From: Dyella solisilvae
GTDB taxonomy: Bacteria > Pseudomonadota > Gammaproteobacteria > Xanthomonadales > Rhodanobacteraceae
DNA: 64,000 nt
Reading direction: 5' to 3'
Assembly: GCF_003351225.1 (NCBI RefSeq)
Contig: NZ_QQSY01000001.1
Span: 1,338,824 to 1,402,823, forward strand
The position numbers were made by a program, and so were the translations under genes. Positions 10,024-21,223 of this stretch are shown here, one piece after another. The notes below the pieces were generated by a model. The model searched no databases. It saw nothing but the letters and a program-made list of their open reading frames with translations, and had not been told where the DNA came from. Position 1 is the first letter of the stretch, and each line of letters opens with the position of its first letter.

Positions 10024-11892
10024 TTACTGTGCCGGCTGGTAGCGCAGCGTCAGCATGTAGTTGCGACCCGGCTGGTTGTAGAACCACGCCGTCTGATAGC
10101 TCTTGTCGAACGCGTTGTTGAGCGCGAACTGCAGCTTGAAGTCACGCGAGATCGCGTAGGCCGCGCGCAGGTCAGTCAGCGCATAGCCACCCAGCGGGTG
10201 CTGGTTGGCGAGATCGTCGTAAGCGCGGCCAGCGACATACCAGCTGCCGCCCACGCTGAAGTCGCCGAAACTGCGGTCCAGATCCACCCGCGCCATCTGG
10301 CGCGGACGGCGCGGAAGCTGATTGCCCTGGTAGCTGTCGTTGGACTCGTCGCGCGGATCCAGCCAGGTGGCGGCGCCCGTCACCTGCCAGCCGGACACGT
10401 GGCCACTGACCACCGCTTCCGCGCCGCGGATACGCGCGTCTTCCACGTTGGCCGCGGCCTGGGTGGTGGCGTCGTACGTGATCAGGTCGGTGACCTTGTT
10501 GCGGAACGCATTGAACGTCCAGTAACCCCAGCCGTAGGTGCCGCGCAGGCCCAGCTCGATGTTCTGCGACTGCTCCGGCTTGAGGTCCGGGTTGCCGTAG
10601 TAGGGGTAGTACAGGTCGTTGAAGGTCGGCGCCTTGAACGCCGTACCGTAACTGGCGGTCAGGCGAAGAGTCCTGGTGAAGTCCCAGCCCCAAAGCACGC
10701 TGCCGGTGGTCTTGCCGCCAAACTGGCTGTTGTCGTCGTGGCGCACGCTGGCCTGCACCGACTGGCTGCCGAAGGTCTGCTGCCACTGGCCGAACAGGCC
10801 GCGGTTGATGCGGCTGTCGACCGGGACGCCGGTGAACGCATTGATGTAGCCGGCGGTGCTGTCGACCTGATCGCGCTGCCAGTCAAAGCCCGTGCTGAAC
10901 AGTCCGCCCCAGAGGCCAATGTCCGCCTGCAGTGAGCCGACGTCGCGATGCGTGTCAAAGCGGTCGACGTATACGCCGTGCAGGTAGTCCTTGCTGAAAT
11001 CGCCGCTCGTGCCCAGGCTCAGGGTGAAGGTGAGGTCCTTGCTGGGGCGATAGTGCACGCGTCCGCCCACCACCTGGGTAGCGCTCTCGTCCGAGTCGGA
11101 ATAATTGCCGTCGAACCAGTTGTGGCCCTCGGCGCGGAACAGGCGAGCGTCGCCATCCCACTCATCGCTGAAACGGTAGCCGCCCTGCAGCGTGACGGCG
11201 GTGTTGCGGTAGCCGTCCTTGTCCGGCTGGTCGGCGTAGCACGCCGCGCCCACTTCCGCGGCGCCGACGCGGCAGGCGTTGATGCCGTGCGTCTGGTCGT
11301 GCGAGGCCTCCAGCGAATACCAGCCGTCACCGGACTTGCCGGCCAGCCCGGCCGAACCGGACAGATGGCTGTAGCTGCCCACGCCAAGCATGAAGCTGGG
11401 CACGAAAGCGCCTTCAGGGCGACGGGTGAAGATCTGGATCACGCCGCCGATCGCTTCCGAACCGTACAGGCTGGAGAACGGTCCGCGCACGATCTCGATG
11501 CGCTCGATCTGCTCGAGCGGAATGTCCTGCAGCGCCGCCTGACCATTGGTGGCCGCGCCGATCTTGATGCCGTCCACCAGCACCAGCACGTGATCAGACT
11601 CGGTGCCGCGCAGGAACACGCTGGTCTGCTTGCCGGGGCCGCCGGTGTTGGACAAGGCCATGCCGGGCGTGCCGCGCAACAGGTCAACCAGCGAAGCGGG
11701 CTGGAGCCGCTCGATGTCCGCGCGGTCGATCACGGTGACCGCGGAAAGGGTCTGGTCCTGGGTCTGTGCGGTGCGCGTGGCGGTAACCACGACGCTGTCT
11801 AGGTTCGTCGTGCTGTCGAGGTCCGCAGCGTTGGCGGTAAACGCCGGGGTGAGTGCGAACGACAGCGCCGTCGCCAGAGCGGCGCGACGCAT
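10024..11892 (-). CDS. btuB: TonB-dependent vitamin B12 outer-membrane receptor
   Basis: A 622-residue outer-membrane beta-barrel receptor. The signal peptide starts MRRAALATALSFALTPAF and ends about residue 23; the TonB box is LDSVVVTATR near residue 30, followed by a plug domain (VDLLRGTPGMALSN, IERIEIVRGPFSSLYGSEAI near residue 125) and the barrel. The cobalamin riboswitch immediately upstream and the corrinoid genes downstream identify the substrate class. The frame stays open upstream through the riboswitch, but that part is leader RNA; the ATG at 11892 gives the signal peptide. The C terminus ends RYQPAQ rather than in the usual aromatic residue. Confidence 0.92.
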   Translation of the reverse strand: MRRAALATALSFALTPAFTANAADLDSTTNLDSVVVTATRTAQTQDQTLSAVTVIDRADIERLQPASLVDLLRGTPGMALSNTGGPGKQTSVFLRGTESDHVLVLVDGIKIGAATNGQAALQDIPLEQIERIEIVRGPFSSLYGSEAIGGVIQIFTRRPEGAFVPSFMLGVGSYSHLSGSAGLAGKSGDGWYSLEASHDQTHGINACRVGAAEVGAACYADQPDKDGYRNTAVTLQGGYRFSDEWDGDARLFRAEGHNWFDGNYSDSDESATQVVGGRVHYRPSKDLTFTLSLGTSGDFSKDYLHGVYVDRFDTHRDVGSLQADIGLWGGLFSTGFDWQRDQVDSTAGYINAFTGVPVDSRINRGLFGQWQQTFGSQSVQASVRHDDNSQFGGKTTGSVLWGWDFTRTLRLTASYGTAFKAPTFNDLYYPYYGNPDLKPEQSQNIELGLRGTYGWGYWTFNAFRNKVTDLITYDATTQAAANVEDARIRGAEAVVSGHVSGWQVTGAATWLDPRDESNDSYQGNQLPRRPRQMARVDLDRSFGDFSVGGSWYVAGRAYDDLANQHPLGGYALTDLRAAYAISRDFKLQFALNNAFDKSYQTAWFYNQPGRNYMLTLRYQPAQ

Positions 11893-12035
11893 CAGGGAAA
11901 CTTCAATAGCCAAGGTCTTACTCCTCAACCGCGCCTGCCCGCGCGGCTTGCATGGGATGAAGACAGGCGGAAGGAGACTTGGCGGCCACGCGGCGCATGG
12001 CATCCTTGACATGGCCCACCGCCTGTCTGGTCGTA

Positions 12036-12243
12036 CCTCGAGGCCGGTCTCCGGGCTCACGAACCAGGACGTCATGTCCTTGGAGAACGACGCCTTCCCG
12101 TGCACAGGGCACAGTGGCTTCAAGTCGCTCTTGCGATCAGGAGATCGCGGTTCGCCTACCGTTGCGGGGGCAGCTCCGGAATAGGCGCAAACGCGCCGCA
12201 CCGGATTCCCGTTTCAACCACCGGCATTGCGGCCGGTAGTCAC
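12036..12243 (-). promoter_or_regulatory. Cobalamin riboswitch
   Basis: On the minus strand this leader has the conserved parts of the AdoCbl riboswitch in order: GGGAAtCCGGTGCG near 12214-12200, GCCCCCGCAACGGTAGGC near 12172-12155, the B12 box with GCCACTG (near 12118) and GGGAAGGCG (near 12098-12090), and the closing GAGCCCGGAGACCGGCC near 12058-12042. It ends about 150 bases before the btuB start. Binding of adenosylcobalamin should repress btuB and, through it, the whole operon. A possible -10 (TACCAT on the minus strand, 12263-12258) lies just upstream, without a convincing -35. Confidence 0.93.
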
Positions 12244-12408
12244 CTCAGGCGGGACGCATGGTAGCAGACGAGCCGATGGTGGGCATGACTTGCGACAAGG
12301 TAGGGGTGGGTTTGCGAGCTTTGCCCGTTTCTGAGGAGGGCGCTGCAGAGGCGCGCTTTACGCCTTGAGGGCGCCGCTGCAGACGGAATCGCCGCCTCGT
12401 GCCTTCCT

Positions 12409-12846
12409 ACTCGTCATCCCAGCGAAGGCTGGGATCCAGTGACTTTGGCTCTTGGTTCTGTGCGTGGCATTGCCGCCAGCGTGCCGCCTACGCGGCGGGC
12501 GTTTCGACCACCGTGAAGGTGGCAATGTCGCCTGCCGGCGCTCGAGTCACTTTTCTTTGCTGGCCCAAAGAAAAGTAACCACCGAGATGGTGGCAATGCC
12601 CAAAGAAATGGCCTTAGAAGCTCTCGTAGCGATATGGGGGATACCAGCCCGGACGACCGAAGCCAGCCGGATCGGCTTCGTGCTACCTCAGGGACAGAGG
12701 CTACTCCGTAACGCGCCATCGCCCTGAGAGTGCGCAGCACTGCATGGCATACAAGCCCGGGCGACTACAGCAAGCCGAATTCGTTGCGTGCTACCTCACG
12801 GCCAGCCGCTACACCGCGGGGCGTCGAGGTACTGAGGACTTAAAAC
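12409..12846. repeat. Composite dispersed repeat, copy A
   Basis: This 438-bp stretch matches, in reverse complement, the 397-bp stretch at 43063-43459. One end is a REP-like palindrome (TCATCCCAGCGAAGGCTGGG). A stem-loop with 10-bp arms (12549-12558 and 12567-12576, ACTTTTCTTT/AAAGAAAAGT) lies inside. Further in, two roughly 100-bp units share GAGGTA(G/C)CACG and GGGCTTGTAT-like segments and look like an old tandem duplication. Two 20-bp units of the form CCACCGnGAnGGTGGCAATG (12508-12527 and 12579-12598) are present here but absent at both matching places of copy B. Short open frames inside it look non-coding. Confidence 0.85.
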
Positions 12847-12884
12847 GCTGCTCGCTTTGTAGCCCCGCCTCAACAACTCAATCC

Positions 12885-12917
12885 AAAAACGCCCGCGCTG
12901 CCATGACAGCGCGGGCG
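12885..12917 (-). terminator. Intrinsic terminator of clpB
   Basis: A 10-bp G+C-rich stem (12891-12900 with 12907-12916, loop CCATGA) is followed on the minus strand by GTTTTTGG. It lies about 30 bases after the clpB stop. Confidence 0.8.
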
Positions 12918-12944
12918 CCTTATTGCCCTACTTGTGAACAGGCA

Positions 12945-15527
<2,583 letters not shown>

Positions 15528-15582
15528 GGGATTCTCCCCCCTCTTCAATGGAATCTGGCGGCCGCGCCGCCACTGCGACGGA

Positions 15583-15610
15583 AGATGCGGACGCCACCGT
15601 TCGATTCAAG
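15583..15610 (-). promoter_or_regulatory. Sigma-32 (RpoH)-like heat-shock promoter of clpB
   Basis: On the minus strand CTTGAA (15610-15605) and CCGCATCT (15590-15583) are separated by 14 bases. This fits the sigma-32 consensus CTTGAA-N13-14-CCCCATnT with a perfect -35 and one mismatch in the -10. The -10 lies 55 bp before the clpB start. Confidence 0.8.
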
Positions 15611-15737
15611 CAGGCGCATGGCCTTCCGTTGGCTGTCTTTTCAGTCGCTGGACGCCCGCTGGACGCCACCCATAGATCGCCTTCACATTCGCCTTGCTAG
15701 GCTCGAAGCCGTGTCAGTCCCCCTGCCCCACACCGCC

Positions 15738-16541
15738 ATGTCCGCCCGCCAGCCCCTTCCGGCACCGCCGTTGCCAGGCGTGGATGATCGCTGGGCCATG
15801 TTCCTGGACGTGGATGGCACGCTGATCGATTTCGCCGACCGTCCGGAGCAGGTATGCGTGGATGCGCGCCTGCGCGAATTGCTGGATGACCTGTACGCCA
15901 CCCTCGACGGCGCGCTCGCGCTGGTCAGTGGACGCAGCCTGGACGACCTCGACGATCTTTTCAGCCATCCACCGTGGGCGATGGCGGGATTGCATGGCCT
16001 GGAGCTGCGTTGCGCCGACGGTCGCTATCGCGGCGTGCACATCGGCGCGGCGCGCCGCTCGCTGGTGCGCGATATCGCCGGCAACATCGCGGCCAGCCTG
16101 CCGGGCGTTTCGCTGGAGGACAAGGGCATGGCGATGGCGCTGCATTGCCGCACCGCGCCGCGACAATTCGTTGCGCTGCGCGAGCGGGTCGAGGCGATGT
16201 TGCCGGAGCTGGCCGGCTACGAGATGCAAGCGGGCAACCTGGTGGTCGAACTGAAGCCGGAGGGCATGGACAAGGGCAAGGTCGTGGCCAGCCTGCTGGC
16301 GGGTTGGCCCTTCAGCGGACGGTTGCCGGTCTACGTCGGCGACGATCTGACCGACGAGCACGGCTTCGCCACGGCGAACCTGGAATGCGGGTTGAGCGTG
16401 CGCGTAGGGGTACGCGAACCCAGCCTCGCCCATTTCTCGCTGCCGGAACCCGCGGCCGCGCGGGCCTGGCTTTTCCGCGTCCTGCACGCGCTCAAGCATG
16501 GAGCCCTCTCGCATGCCCACTCTTCCGGAGGAAGCGCCTGA
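15738..16541 (+). CDS. otsB: Trehalose-6-phosphate phosphatase
   Basis: OtsB dephosphorylates trehalose-6-phosphate to trehalose. The 267-residue product is a HAD-family enzyme: motif I MFLDVDGTLIDF near residue 23 with the catalytic aspartates, VSGRSLDDL near residue 66, HGLELR near residue 88, and the Mg-binding GDDLTDEHGF near residue 205. It is divergent from clpB and is the first gene of an overlapping otsB-GH15-otsA operon. The next gene starts inside its last 45 bases. Confidence 0.93.
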   Translation: MSARQPLPAPPLPGVDDRWAMFLDVDGTLIDFADRPEQVCVDARLRELLDDLYATLDGALALVSGRSLDDLDDLFSHPPWAMAGLHGLELRCADGRYRGVHIGAARRSLVRDIAGNIAASLPGVSLEDKGMAMALHCRTAPRQFVALRERVEAMLPELAGYEMQAGNLVVELKPEGMDKGKVVASLLAGWPFSGRLPVYVGDDLTDEHGFATANLECGLSVRVGVREPSLAHFSLPEPAAARAWLFRVLHALKHGALSHAHSSGGSA

Positions 16542-18324
16542 GGCCCAGGCCAGCCTGTCCCTGGGTGTCATTGGCAATGGCAGTGTCGCGGTGCTGATTG
16601 ATGCACGCGCACGCATCGTGTGGGGCTGCCTGCCCCGCTTCGACGGCGATGCAAGCTTCTGTGCGCTGCTTTCACCGCGACGGGAAGGCGGCGACTGGGC
16701 CATCCACCTGGAAGATTTCTCCCACGCCGAACAGCACTACCTGCCCAATACGGCCGTGCTGGTGACCCACCTGTACGACCAGCAGGGCGCCGGCGTGGAG
16801 ATCGTGGACTATGTTCCCCGGTTCCGCGCGAATGGGCGCTTCTACCACCCCGTGCTGATCGCCCGTCGCGTGCGGCCGATCGGCGGCGCCCCGCGCATCC
16901 GCGTGCTGTTGCGCCCCCTGTGCGACTACGGCAGCAATGCTCCGCAGACCACCTCCGGCAGCAACCACATCCGCTACCTGCTCACCGGCGTGGTGCAGCG
17001 ACTGACCTCCGATGTCGCCACGCCGATGATCGAGCGCGGCCTGCCCTTCATCCTCGAGCGGCCGGCGCATTTCGTATTCGGACCGGACGAGACGCTCAAC
17101 CACAGCCCCGCGGACTTCATTCACCACACGCTGGAACGCACGCTGGCCTATTGGCGCGAGTGGGTGCGCAATCTGTCGGTGCCCTACGAATGGCAGGAGC
17201 CGGTGATCCGCGCCGCCATCACGCTCAAGCTGTGCCAGTACGAAGCGACCGGCGCCATCGTCGCCGCGCTCACCACCTCCATTCCCGAATCGCCAAATTC
17301 CGCGCGCAACTGGGACTATCGCTACTGCTGGCTGCGCGACGCCGCCTTCACCGTGCGTGCGCTCAACCGGCTCGGCGCCACGCGCAGCATGGAGGAGTAC
17401 ATCCGCTACGTGTTCAACCTCGTAGCCGGCGATGGCGAGAGCGAGATTGGCCCGGTGTTCGGCATCACGTTCGAGCACGAGCTTGCCGAATCCACGGTGG
17501 ACAGCCTGGGCGGCTACCGCGACATGGCCCCGGTGCGGGTGGGCAACGACGCGTGGCGGCAGCGGCAGAACGACGTGTACGGCTCGGTCGTGCTGGCTTC
17601 GGCGCAAACCTATTTCGACCGTCGTCTGGAACACCCGGGGGACGAGACCAGCTTCCGCCGGCTCGAGCGCATGGGCCAAATGGCCATCCGCATGGCCGAA
17701 CAGCCCGACGCCGGCCTGTGGGAATTTCGCGGGCGCGCCGCCGTGCACACTTATTCGGCGGCGATGTGCTGGGCCGCCTGCGAGCGCCTGGCCCACATCG
17801 CCACCGAGCTGGGTCTGGACGATCGCGCCCGGCGATGGCACGACGAGGCGATCGCGCTGCACGCGCGTATCGAGGAGCGCACCTGGAACGAAAGACTTGG
17901 CACGTTCGTCGACGCCTACGACGGCGAGCACCTGGACGCCAGCCTGCTGCTGCTTGCCGACATCGGATTCATCGACGCGATGGACCCGCGCTTCATCGCC
18001 ACGGTCGATGCCATCGGCGAAGCACTGGGTCGCGGTGACTATCTGTTCCGCTACATCGCGCCCGATGACTTCGGCGCGCCGGAAACCAGCTTCAACATTT
18101 GCACGTTCTGGTACATCGACGCCCTCGCCGCTACCGGCCGCCACGAGCGGGCCCGCGAGATGTTCGAGCACATGCTGGCGCAGCGCAATCCGTTGGGCCT
18201 GCTGTCCGAAGACATCGCGCCGTCCAATGGCGAGCACTGGGGCAATTTCCCCCAGACCTATTCGATGGTGGGATTGATCCAGGCCGCGATGCGCCTGTCG
18301 CGACGCTGGGAGGACGCATTGTGA
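16513..18324 (+). CDS. GH15 family glycoside hydrolase (glucoamylase/trehalase-like)
   Basis: A 603-residue cytoplasmic protein without signal peptide. The N-terminal beta-sandwich begins near LGVIGNGSVAVLIDARARIVW, and the (alpha/alpha)6 barrel has RNWDYRYCWLRDAAFTVRAL near residue 265, the acid-rich ESEIGPVFGI, and ESxxNICTFWYIDAL plus LLSEDIAPSNGEHWGNFPQTYS near the end, as in GH15 enzymes. GH15 members include glucoamylases, glucodextranases and phosphate-dependent trehalases. Position between otsB and otsA suggests a trehalose or related alpha-glucoside substrate. I chose the ATG at 16513 because GGAG lies nine bases upstream; an ATG at 16498 is an alternative. Its stop overlaps the otsA start. 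Confidence 0.85.
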   Translation: MPTLPEEAPEAQASLSLGVIGNGSVAVLIDARARIVWGCLPRFDGDASFCALLSPRREGGDWAIHLEDFSHAEQHYLPNTAVLVTHLYDQQGAGVEIVDYVPRFRANGRFYHPVLIARRVRPIGGAPRIRVLLRPLCDYGSNAPQTTSGSNHIRYLLTGVVQRLTSDVATPMIERGLPFILERPAHFVFGPDETLNHSPADFIHHTLERTLAYWREWVRNLSVPYEWQEPVIRAAITLKLCQYEATGAIVAALTTSIPESPNSARNWDYRYCWLRDAAFTVRALNRLGATRSMEEYIRYVFNLVAGDGESEIGPVFGITFEHELAESTVDSLGGYRDMAPVRVGNDAWRQRQNDVYGSVVLASAQTYFDRRLEHPGDETSFRRLERMGQMAIRMAEQPDAGLWEFRGRAAVHTYSAAMCWAACERLAHIATELGLDDRARRWHDEAIALHARIEERTWNERLGTFVDAYDGEHLDASLLLLADIGFIDAMDPRFIATVDAIGEALGRGDYLFRYIAPDDFGAPETSFNICTFWYIDALAATGRHERAREMFEHMLAQRNPLGLLSEDIAPSNGEHWGNFPQTYSMVGLIQAAMRLSRRWEDAL

Positions 18325-19712
18325 TGTTTGCCGGCCGCGAAGGCGGCAAGGGTCGATTGATCGTCGTATCCAACCGGGTGGCGCTACCCGAGCAGACCGC
18401 AACAGGGGGGCTGGCCTCAGCCATGCGCGTGGCGCTGCAGGAGCGCGGCGGACTGTGGTTCGGCTGGAGCGGCAAGGTTGCGCGGCAGAGCGGCGGGGAA
18501 GTACATCGGGTTTCCGACGACGCCGTCGACTACGCCACCATCGATCTCTCGCGCGCCGACCACGACGATTTCTACGACGGCTTCGCTAATCGCACGCTGT
18601 GGCCATTGCTGCATTACCGTCCGGATCTGGTCGATTACGACCGTCGGCATCTCGCCGGCTACCTGCGCGTCAACAACCTGTTCGCCGAGCACCTGATGCC
18701 GCTGATCGCCCCGGACGACACGGTGTGGATCAACGATTATCACCTGATCCCCCTCGCGGCGATGCTGCGCGACCGAGGCCTGCACAACCGCATCGGTTTC
18801 TTCCTGCATACGCCGCTGCCGGCGGCGGGCCTGCTCATCGCACTGCCACACCATCGAGAACTACTGGAGACGCTGTCCAGCTACGACCTGGTTGGCGTGC
18901 AAACCGCGCGCGACCGGCGCGCGCTGGAAGAATATTTCCTGCACGAGGTCGGCGCCGTGATGCGGCGGGACGGCCGCCTTCGCACACCCGGCGGACGCCG
19001 CTTCCAGGCCGAAGCGTTTCCTATCGGCATCGATACTCGCCACGTCGCCGACTCCGCCAGCCATGCGCATGAACACGAGGAGATTGACCAGCTCAAGCAA
19101 AGTCTGGAGGGGCGTGCGCTGATCATCGGCGTGGATCGCCTCGATTATTCCAAGGGCTTGCCCGAGCGCTTCCAGGCCTATGCGCGCCTGCTCGAACGCT
19201 CGCCGCAGCTGCATCGGCACGTCACCTTCCTGCAGATCGCCCCACCCTCGCGTGGCGGCGTCCCCGAATACCAGCAGATCCGCCGCGAACTGGAACGCAG
19301 CGCCGGCCATATCAACGGCCTGTATGCCGCACCCGACTGGGCGCCGATCCGTTACGTCAACAACTCCTTCCCGCACAGCCTGCTCAGCGGCTACTACCGC
19401 ACGGCGCGCGTGGGCCTGGTCACGCCCCTGCGCGATGGCATGAACCTGGTGGCCAAGGAGTACGTGGCCAGCCAGGATCCGGAGAATCCCGGGGTTCTGG
19501 TGTTGTCGCGCTTTGCCGGAGCCGCGCAGGAGCTTGTCGATGCGCTGCTGGTCAATCCGGCCGACACCGAAGAAGTCGCCGAAGCGCTTGGCGTCGCGCT
19601 GACGATGCCGCTGCACGAGCGTCGCACGCGCTGGCGCCGCATGATGGACGTGCTGGAAAAGCAGGATGTCACAGCGTGGCGAAACGCCTTCCTGCACCGG
19701 CTGGACGGATGA
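18324..19712 (+). CDS. otsA: Alpha,alpha-trehalose-phosphate synthase (UDP-forming type)
   Basis: OtsA condenses a nucleotide-activated glucose with glucose-6-phosphate to trehalose-6-phosphate. The 462-residue GT20 enzyme shows [11 protein letters not shown] near residue 12, [15 protein letters not shown] near residue 135, the substrate-contacting [17 protein letters not shown] near residue 270, and [14 protein letters not shown] near residue 370. ATG at 18324 shares its A with the TGA of the preceding GH15 gene, and GGGAGG lies upstream. It ends the operon before a strong terminator. Confidence 0.94.
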   Translation: MFAGREGGKGRLIVVSNRVALPEQTATGGLASAMRVALQERGGLWFGWSGKVARQSGGEVHRVSDDAVDYATIDLSRADHDDFYDGFANRTLWPLLHYRPDLVDYDRRHLAGYLRVNNLFAEHLMPLIAPDDTVWINDYHLIPLAAMLRDRGLHNRIGFFLHTPLPAAGLLIALPHHRELLETLSSYDLVGVQTARDRRALEEYFLHEVGAVMRRDGRLRTPGGRRFQAEAFPIGIDTRHVADSASHAHEHEEIDQLKQSLEGRALIIGVDRLDYSKGLPERFQAYARLLERSPQLHRHVTFLQIAPPSRGGVPEYQQIRRELERSAGHINGLYAAPDWAPIRYVNNSFPHSLLSGYYRTARVGLVTPLRDGMNLVAKEYVASQDPENPGVLVLSRFAGAAQELVDALLVNPADTEEVAEALGVALTMPLHERRTRWRRMMDVLEKQDVTAWRNAFLHRLDG

Positions 19713-19722
19713 CTTCGCGCAC

Positions 19723-19752
19723 AAAAAAGCCCGCCGGTCCGGCGGGCTTTTC
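19723..19752. terminator. Bidirectional intrinsic terminator
   Basis: Stem GCCCGCC/GGCGGGC (19729-19735 with 19741-19747) flanked by six A on the left and CTTTTC on the right. It separates the convergent otsA and the small exported-protein gene and can serve both strands; the U tract is better on the minus strand. Confidence 0.85.
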
Positions 19753-19774
19753 GACGATCCGACCATCCTGCCGC

Positions 19775-20341
19775 TCAAGGGCCGTGGCCAGCGCCACGCG
19801 GAACGGTCGACGAAGCCAAGCTGGGCGTGGACGACGGCGCGGCGTTGGTCGCCGGACTGTACCGGTTGCTGTTGTCGCGCGGCGTCGGTGGCTCCTGCAG
19901 CCGATCACGCTGGAGCGGCGTGAGACCATCCGGCCCGGCCAATGCCAACTTGCGCCCTTCGATATCGACCCAATGCCAGTTGCCTGCCGGCACGGGCTGG
20001 GTCGAGACCGAAACGAAATGAGCGTCGTACCTGCCATCGGGTCGCTTCGTCGCTTCGAGCTGAAGGTTGAGGATGAACTGGCTGGCGACCGGCCGACCCT
20101 GCGACTCGGCCGGCTTGGTGATCATCTCGCTCAGGTTCTGGGAAAGCAGCCGACTCATCTTCGGCTCAAGCGCGAGCGCAGGCGATGCCGAAGTGACCTT
20201 GCCACTGGAGTTGACCTGCACGAGCACCGGCAACACACGCTGCGGAAACGGGTTCAGCGCCCCGGAAGTGGTGGACGCCGTCGCGGCGCTCCCCATGACC
20301 GACAAGGCGCCGACGAGCATGACGACATGACTGCGTTTCAT
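19775..20341 (-). CDS. Exported hypothetical protein, TonB C-terminal-like repeat region
   Basis: A 188-residue protein with a signal peptide (MKRSHVVMLVGALSVMGSAA, cleavage near residue 22). The part around VLPVLVQVNSSGKVTSASPAL resembles the strand-turn-strand core seen in TonB C-terminal and energy-transducer-like domains, but no YP motif is present. The last 50 residues are Pro/Ser/Thr-rich and probably disordered. I cannot assign a function. The start at 20341 is chosen for the signal peptide. Neighbours are unrelated: convergent otsA and upstream pgeF on the same strand 135 bp away. Confidence 0.6.
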   Translation of the reverse strand: MKRSHVVMLVGALSVMGSAATASTTSGALNPFPQRVLPVLVQVNSSGKVTSASPALALEPKMSRLLSQNLSEMITKPAESQGRPVASQFILNLQLEATKRPDGRYDAHFVSVSTQPVPAGNWHWVDIEGRKLALAGPDGLTPLQRDRLQEPPTPRDNSNRYSPATNAAPSSTPSLASSTVPRGAGHGP

Positions 20342-20476
20342 GCGACCTCCCTGTAATGCGATTGACTGGGGTTCCGGGCATCGTCCGACGGCCCCACCCT
20401 TGCGATGCCACCGCCGCAATCTGCCTCTTTCGTCAGCTTCGCGTCAACTTTCCGCCCGGAGAGCCCATCCGACCGT

Positions 20477-21223
20477 CTAGGGAACCAGCCAGATCAGGCT
20501 GGCGAAGCGTCCGCTATGGGCGCCGTCGCGCCGGTAGGAATAGAAACGCGCGTCGGTACGCGTGTCGAAGCCGCCCCCATGCACGGTAGTCACGCCAGCC
20601 GCCTGCAGGCGTCGGCGCGCCAGGCCGGCCAGGTCGCACAGCCAGTGGCCCGGTCGCGTCGGCGTGAAGCACGCAGCCGCTCCGGCGTCGGTGGCGAGGA
20701 ATGCCTCATGCGCTTCCTTGCCCACTTCGTAGCTGGGCGCGCCGATGCACGGCCCCAGCCAGGCCATGACCTGCGAAGGCGGCGCCGGCAGCGCCGCCAG
20801 CGTTGCTTCCAGCACGCCGGCCGCCAGTCCACGCCAGCCGGCATGCGCGGCGGCGACAGCCGTGCCGTCCCGGGTGCAGAACAGCACCGGCAGGCAATCG
20901 GCGGTAAGGATCGCCAGCGGCTCCCCGACACGCGTGGTCACCGCCGCATCCGCCCTCGGCTCACCGTCGTCCTCCAGCCGATCGATATCGGCCACGTCGA
21001 CGCCATGGACCTGCTGGAGCCAGTGCGGCGACCGCTGCAACCCCAAGGCGCCACTTACAGCAGCGCGATTGGCCTCCACCGCGGCCGGCGCATCGCCGCA
21101 ACGCAAGCCCAGGTTGAATCGGTCATGTGGCCGCTCCGACACACCTGGCGCCTGCCGTGTGCTTACAGCGCAACGCACACCGGGTGGGACTGGCCACTCG
21201 GGCTTGATCCAGCCCTCAGGCAT
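20477..21223 (-). CDS. pgeF: Peptidoglycan editing factor PgeF (YfiH/laccase-domain)
   Basis: A 248-residue YfiH-family protein. The metal-binding features are HWLQQVHGVDV near residue 65, LTADCLPVLFCTRDG near residue 105, and AAHAGWRGLAAGVLEATL near residue 124, holding the conserved His and Cys. In Escherichia coli the homologue removes misincorporated L-Ser from peptidoglycan precursors. The start MPEGWIKPEWP at 21223 lies inside the 3' end of the upstream membrane protein gene (8-base overlap). In many relatives pgeF directly follows rluD; here a GT39-like gene is interposed. Confidence 0.9.
   Translation of the reverse strand: MPEGWIKPEWPVPPGVRCAVSTRQAPGVSERPHDRFNLGLRCGDAPAAVEANRAAVSGALGLQRSPHWLQQVHGVDVADIDRLEDDGEPRADAAVTTRVGEPLAILTADCLPVLFCTRDGTAVAAAHAGWRGLAAGVLEATLAALPAPPSQVMAWLGPCIGAPSYEVGKEAHEAFLATDAGAAACFTPTRPGHWLCDLAGLARRRLQAAGVTTVHGGGFDTRTDARFYSYRRDGAHSGRFASLIWLVP

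Noticed and set aside
12414-12740. A 108-codon minus-strand frame and a 64-codon frame at 43277-43471 that resemble each other
   Set aside because: Their similarity comes from the composite DNA repeat. The frames break with the 20-bp insertions and have no coding character.
12385-12930. Search for a CRISPR array in the repeat-rich gap, and in the gaps at 43.0-43.7 and 63.7 kb
   Set aside because: The repeats are palindromic and irregularly spaced; there are no regular direct repeats with unique spacers and no cas genes.
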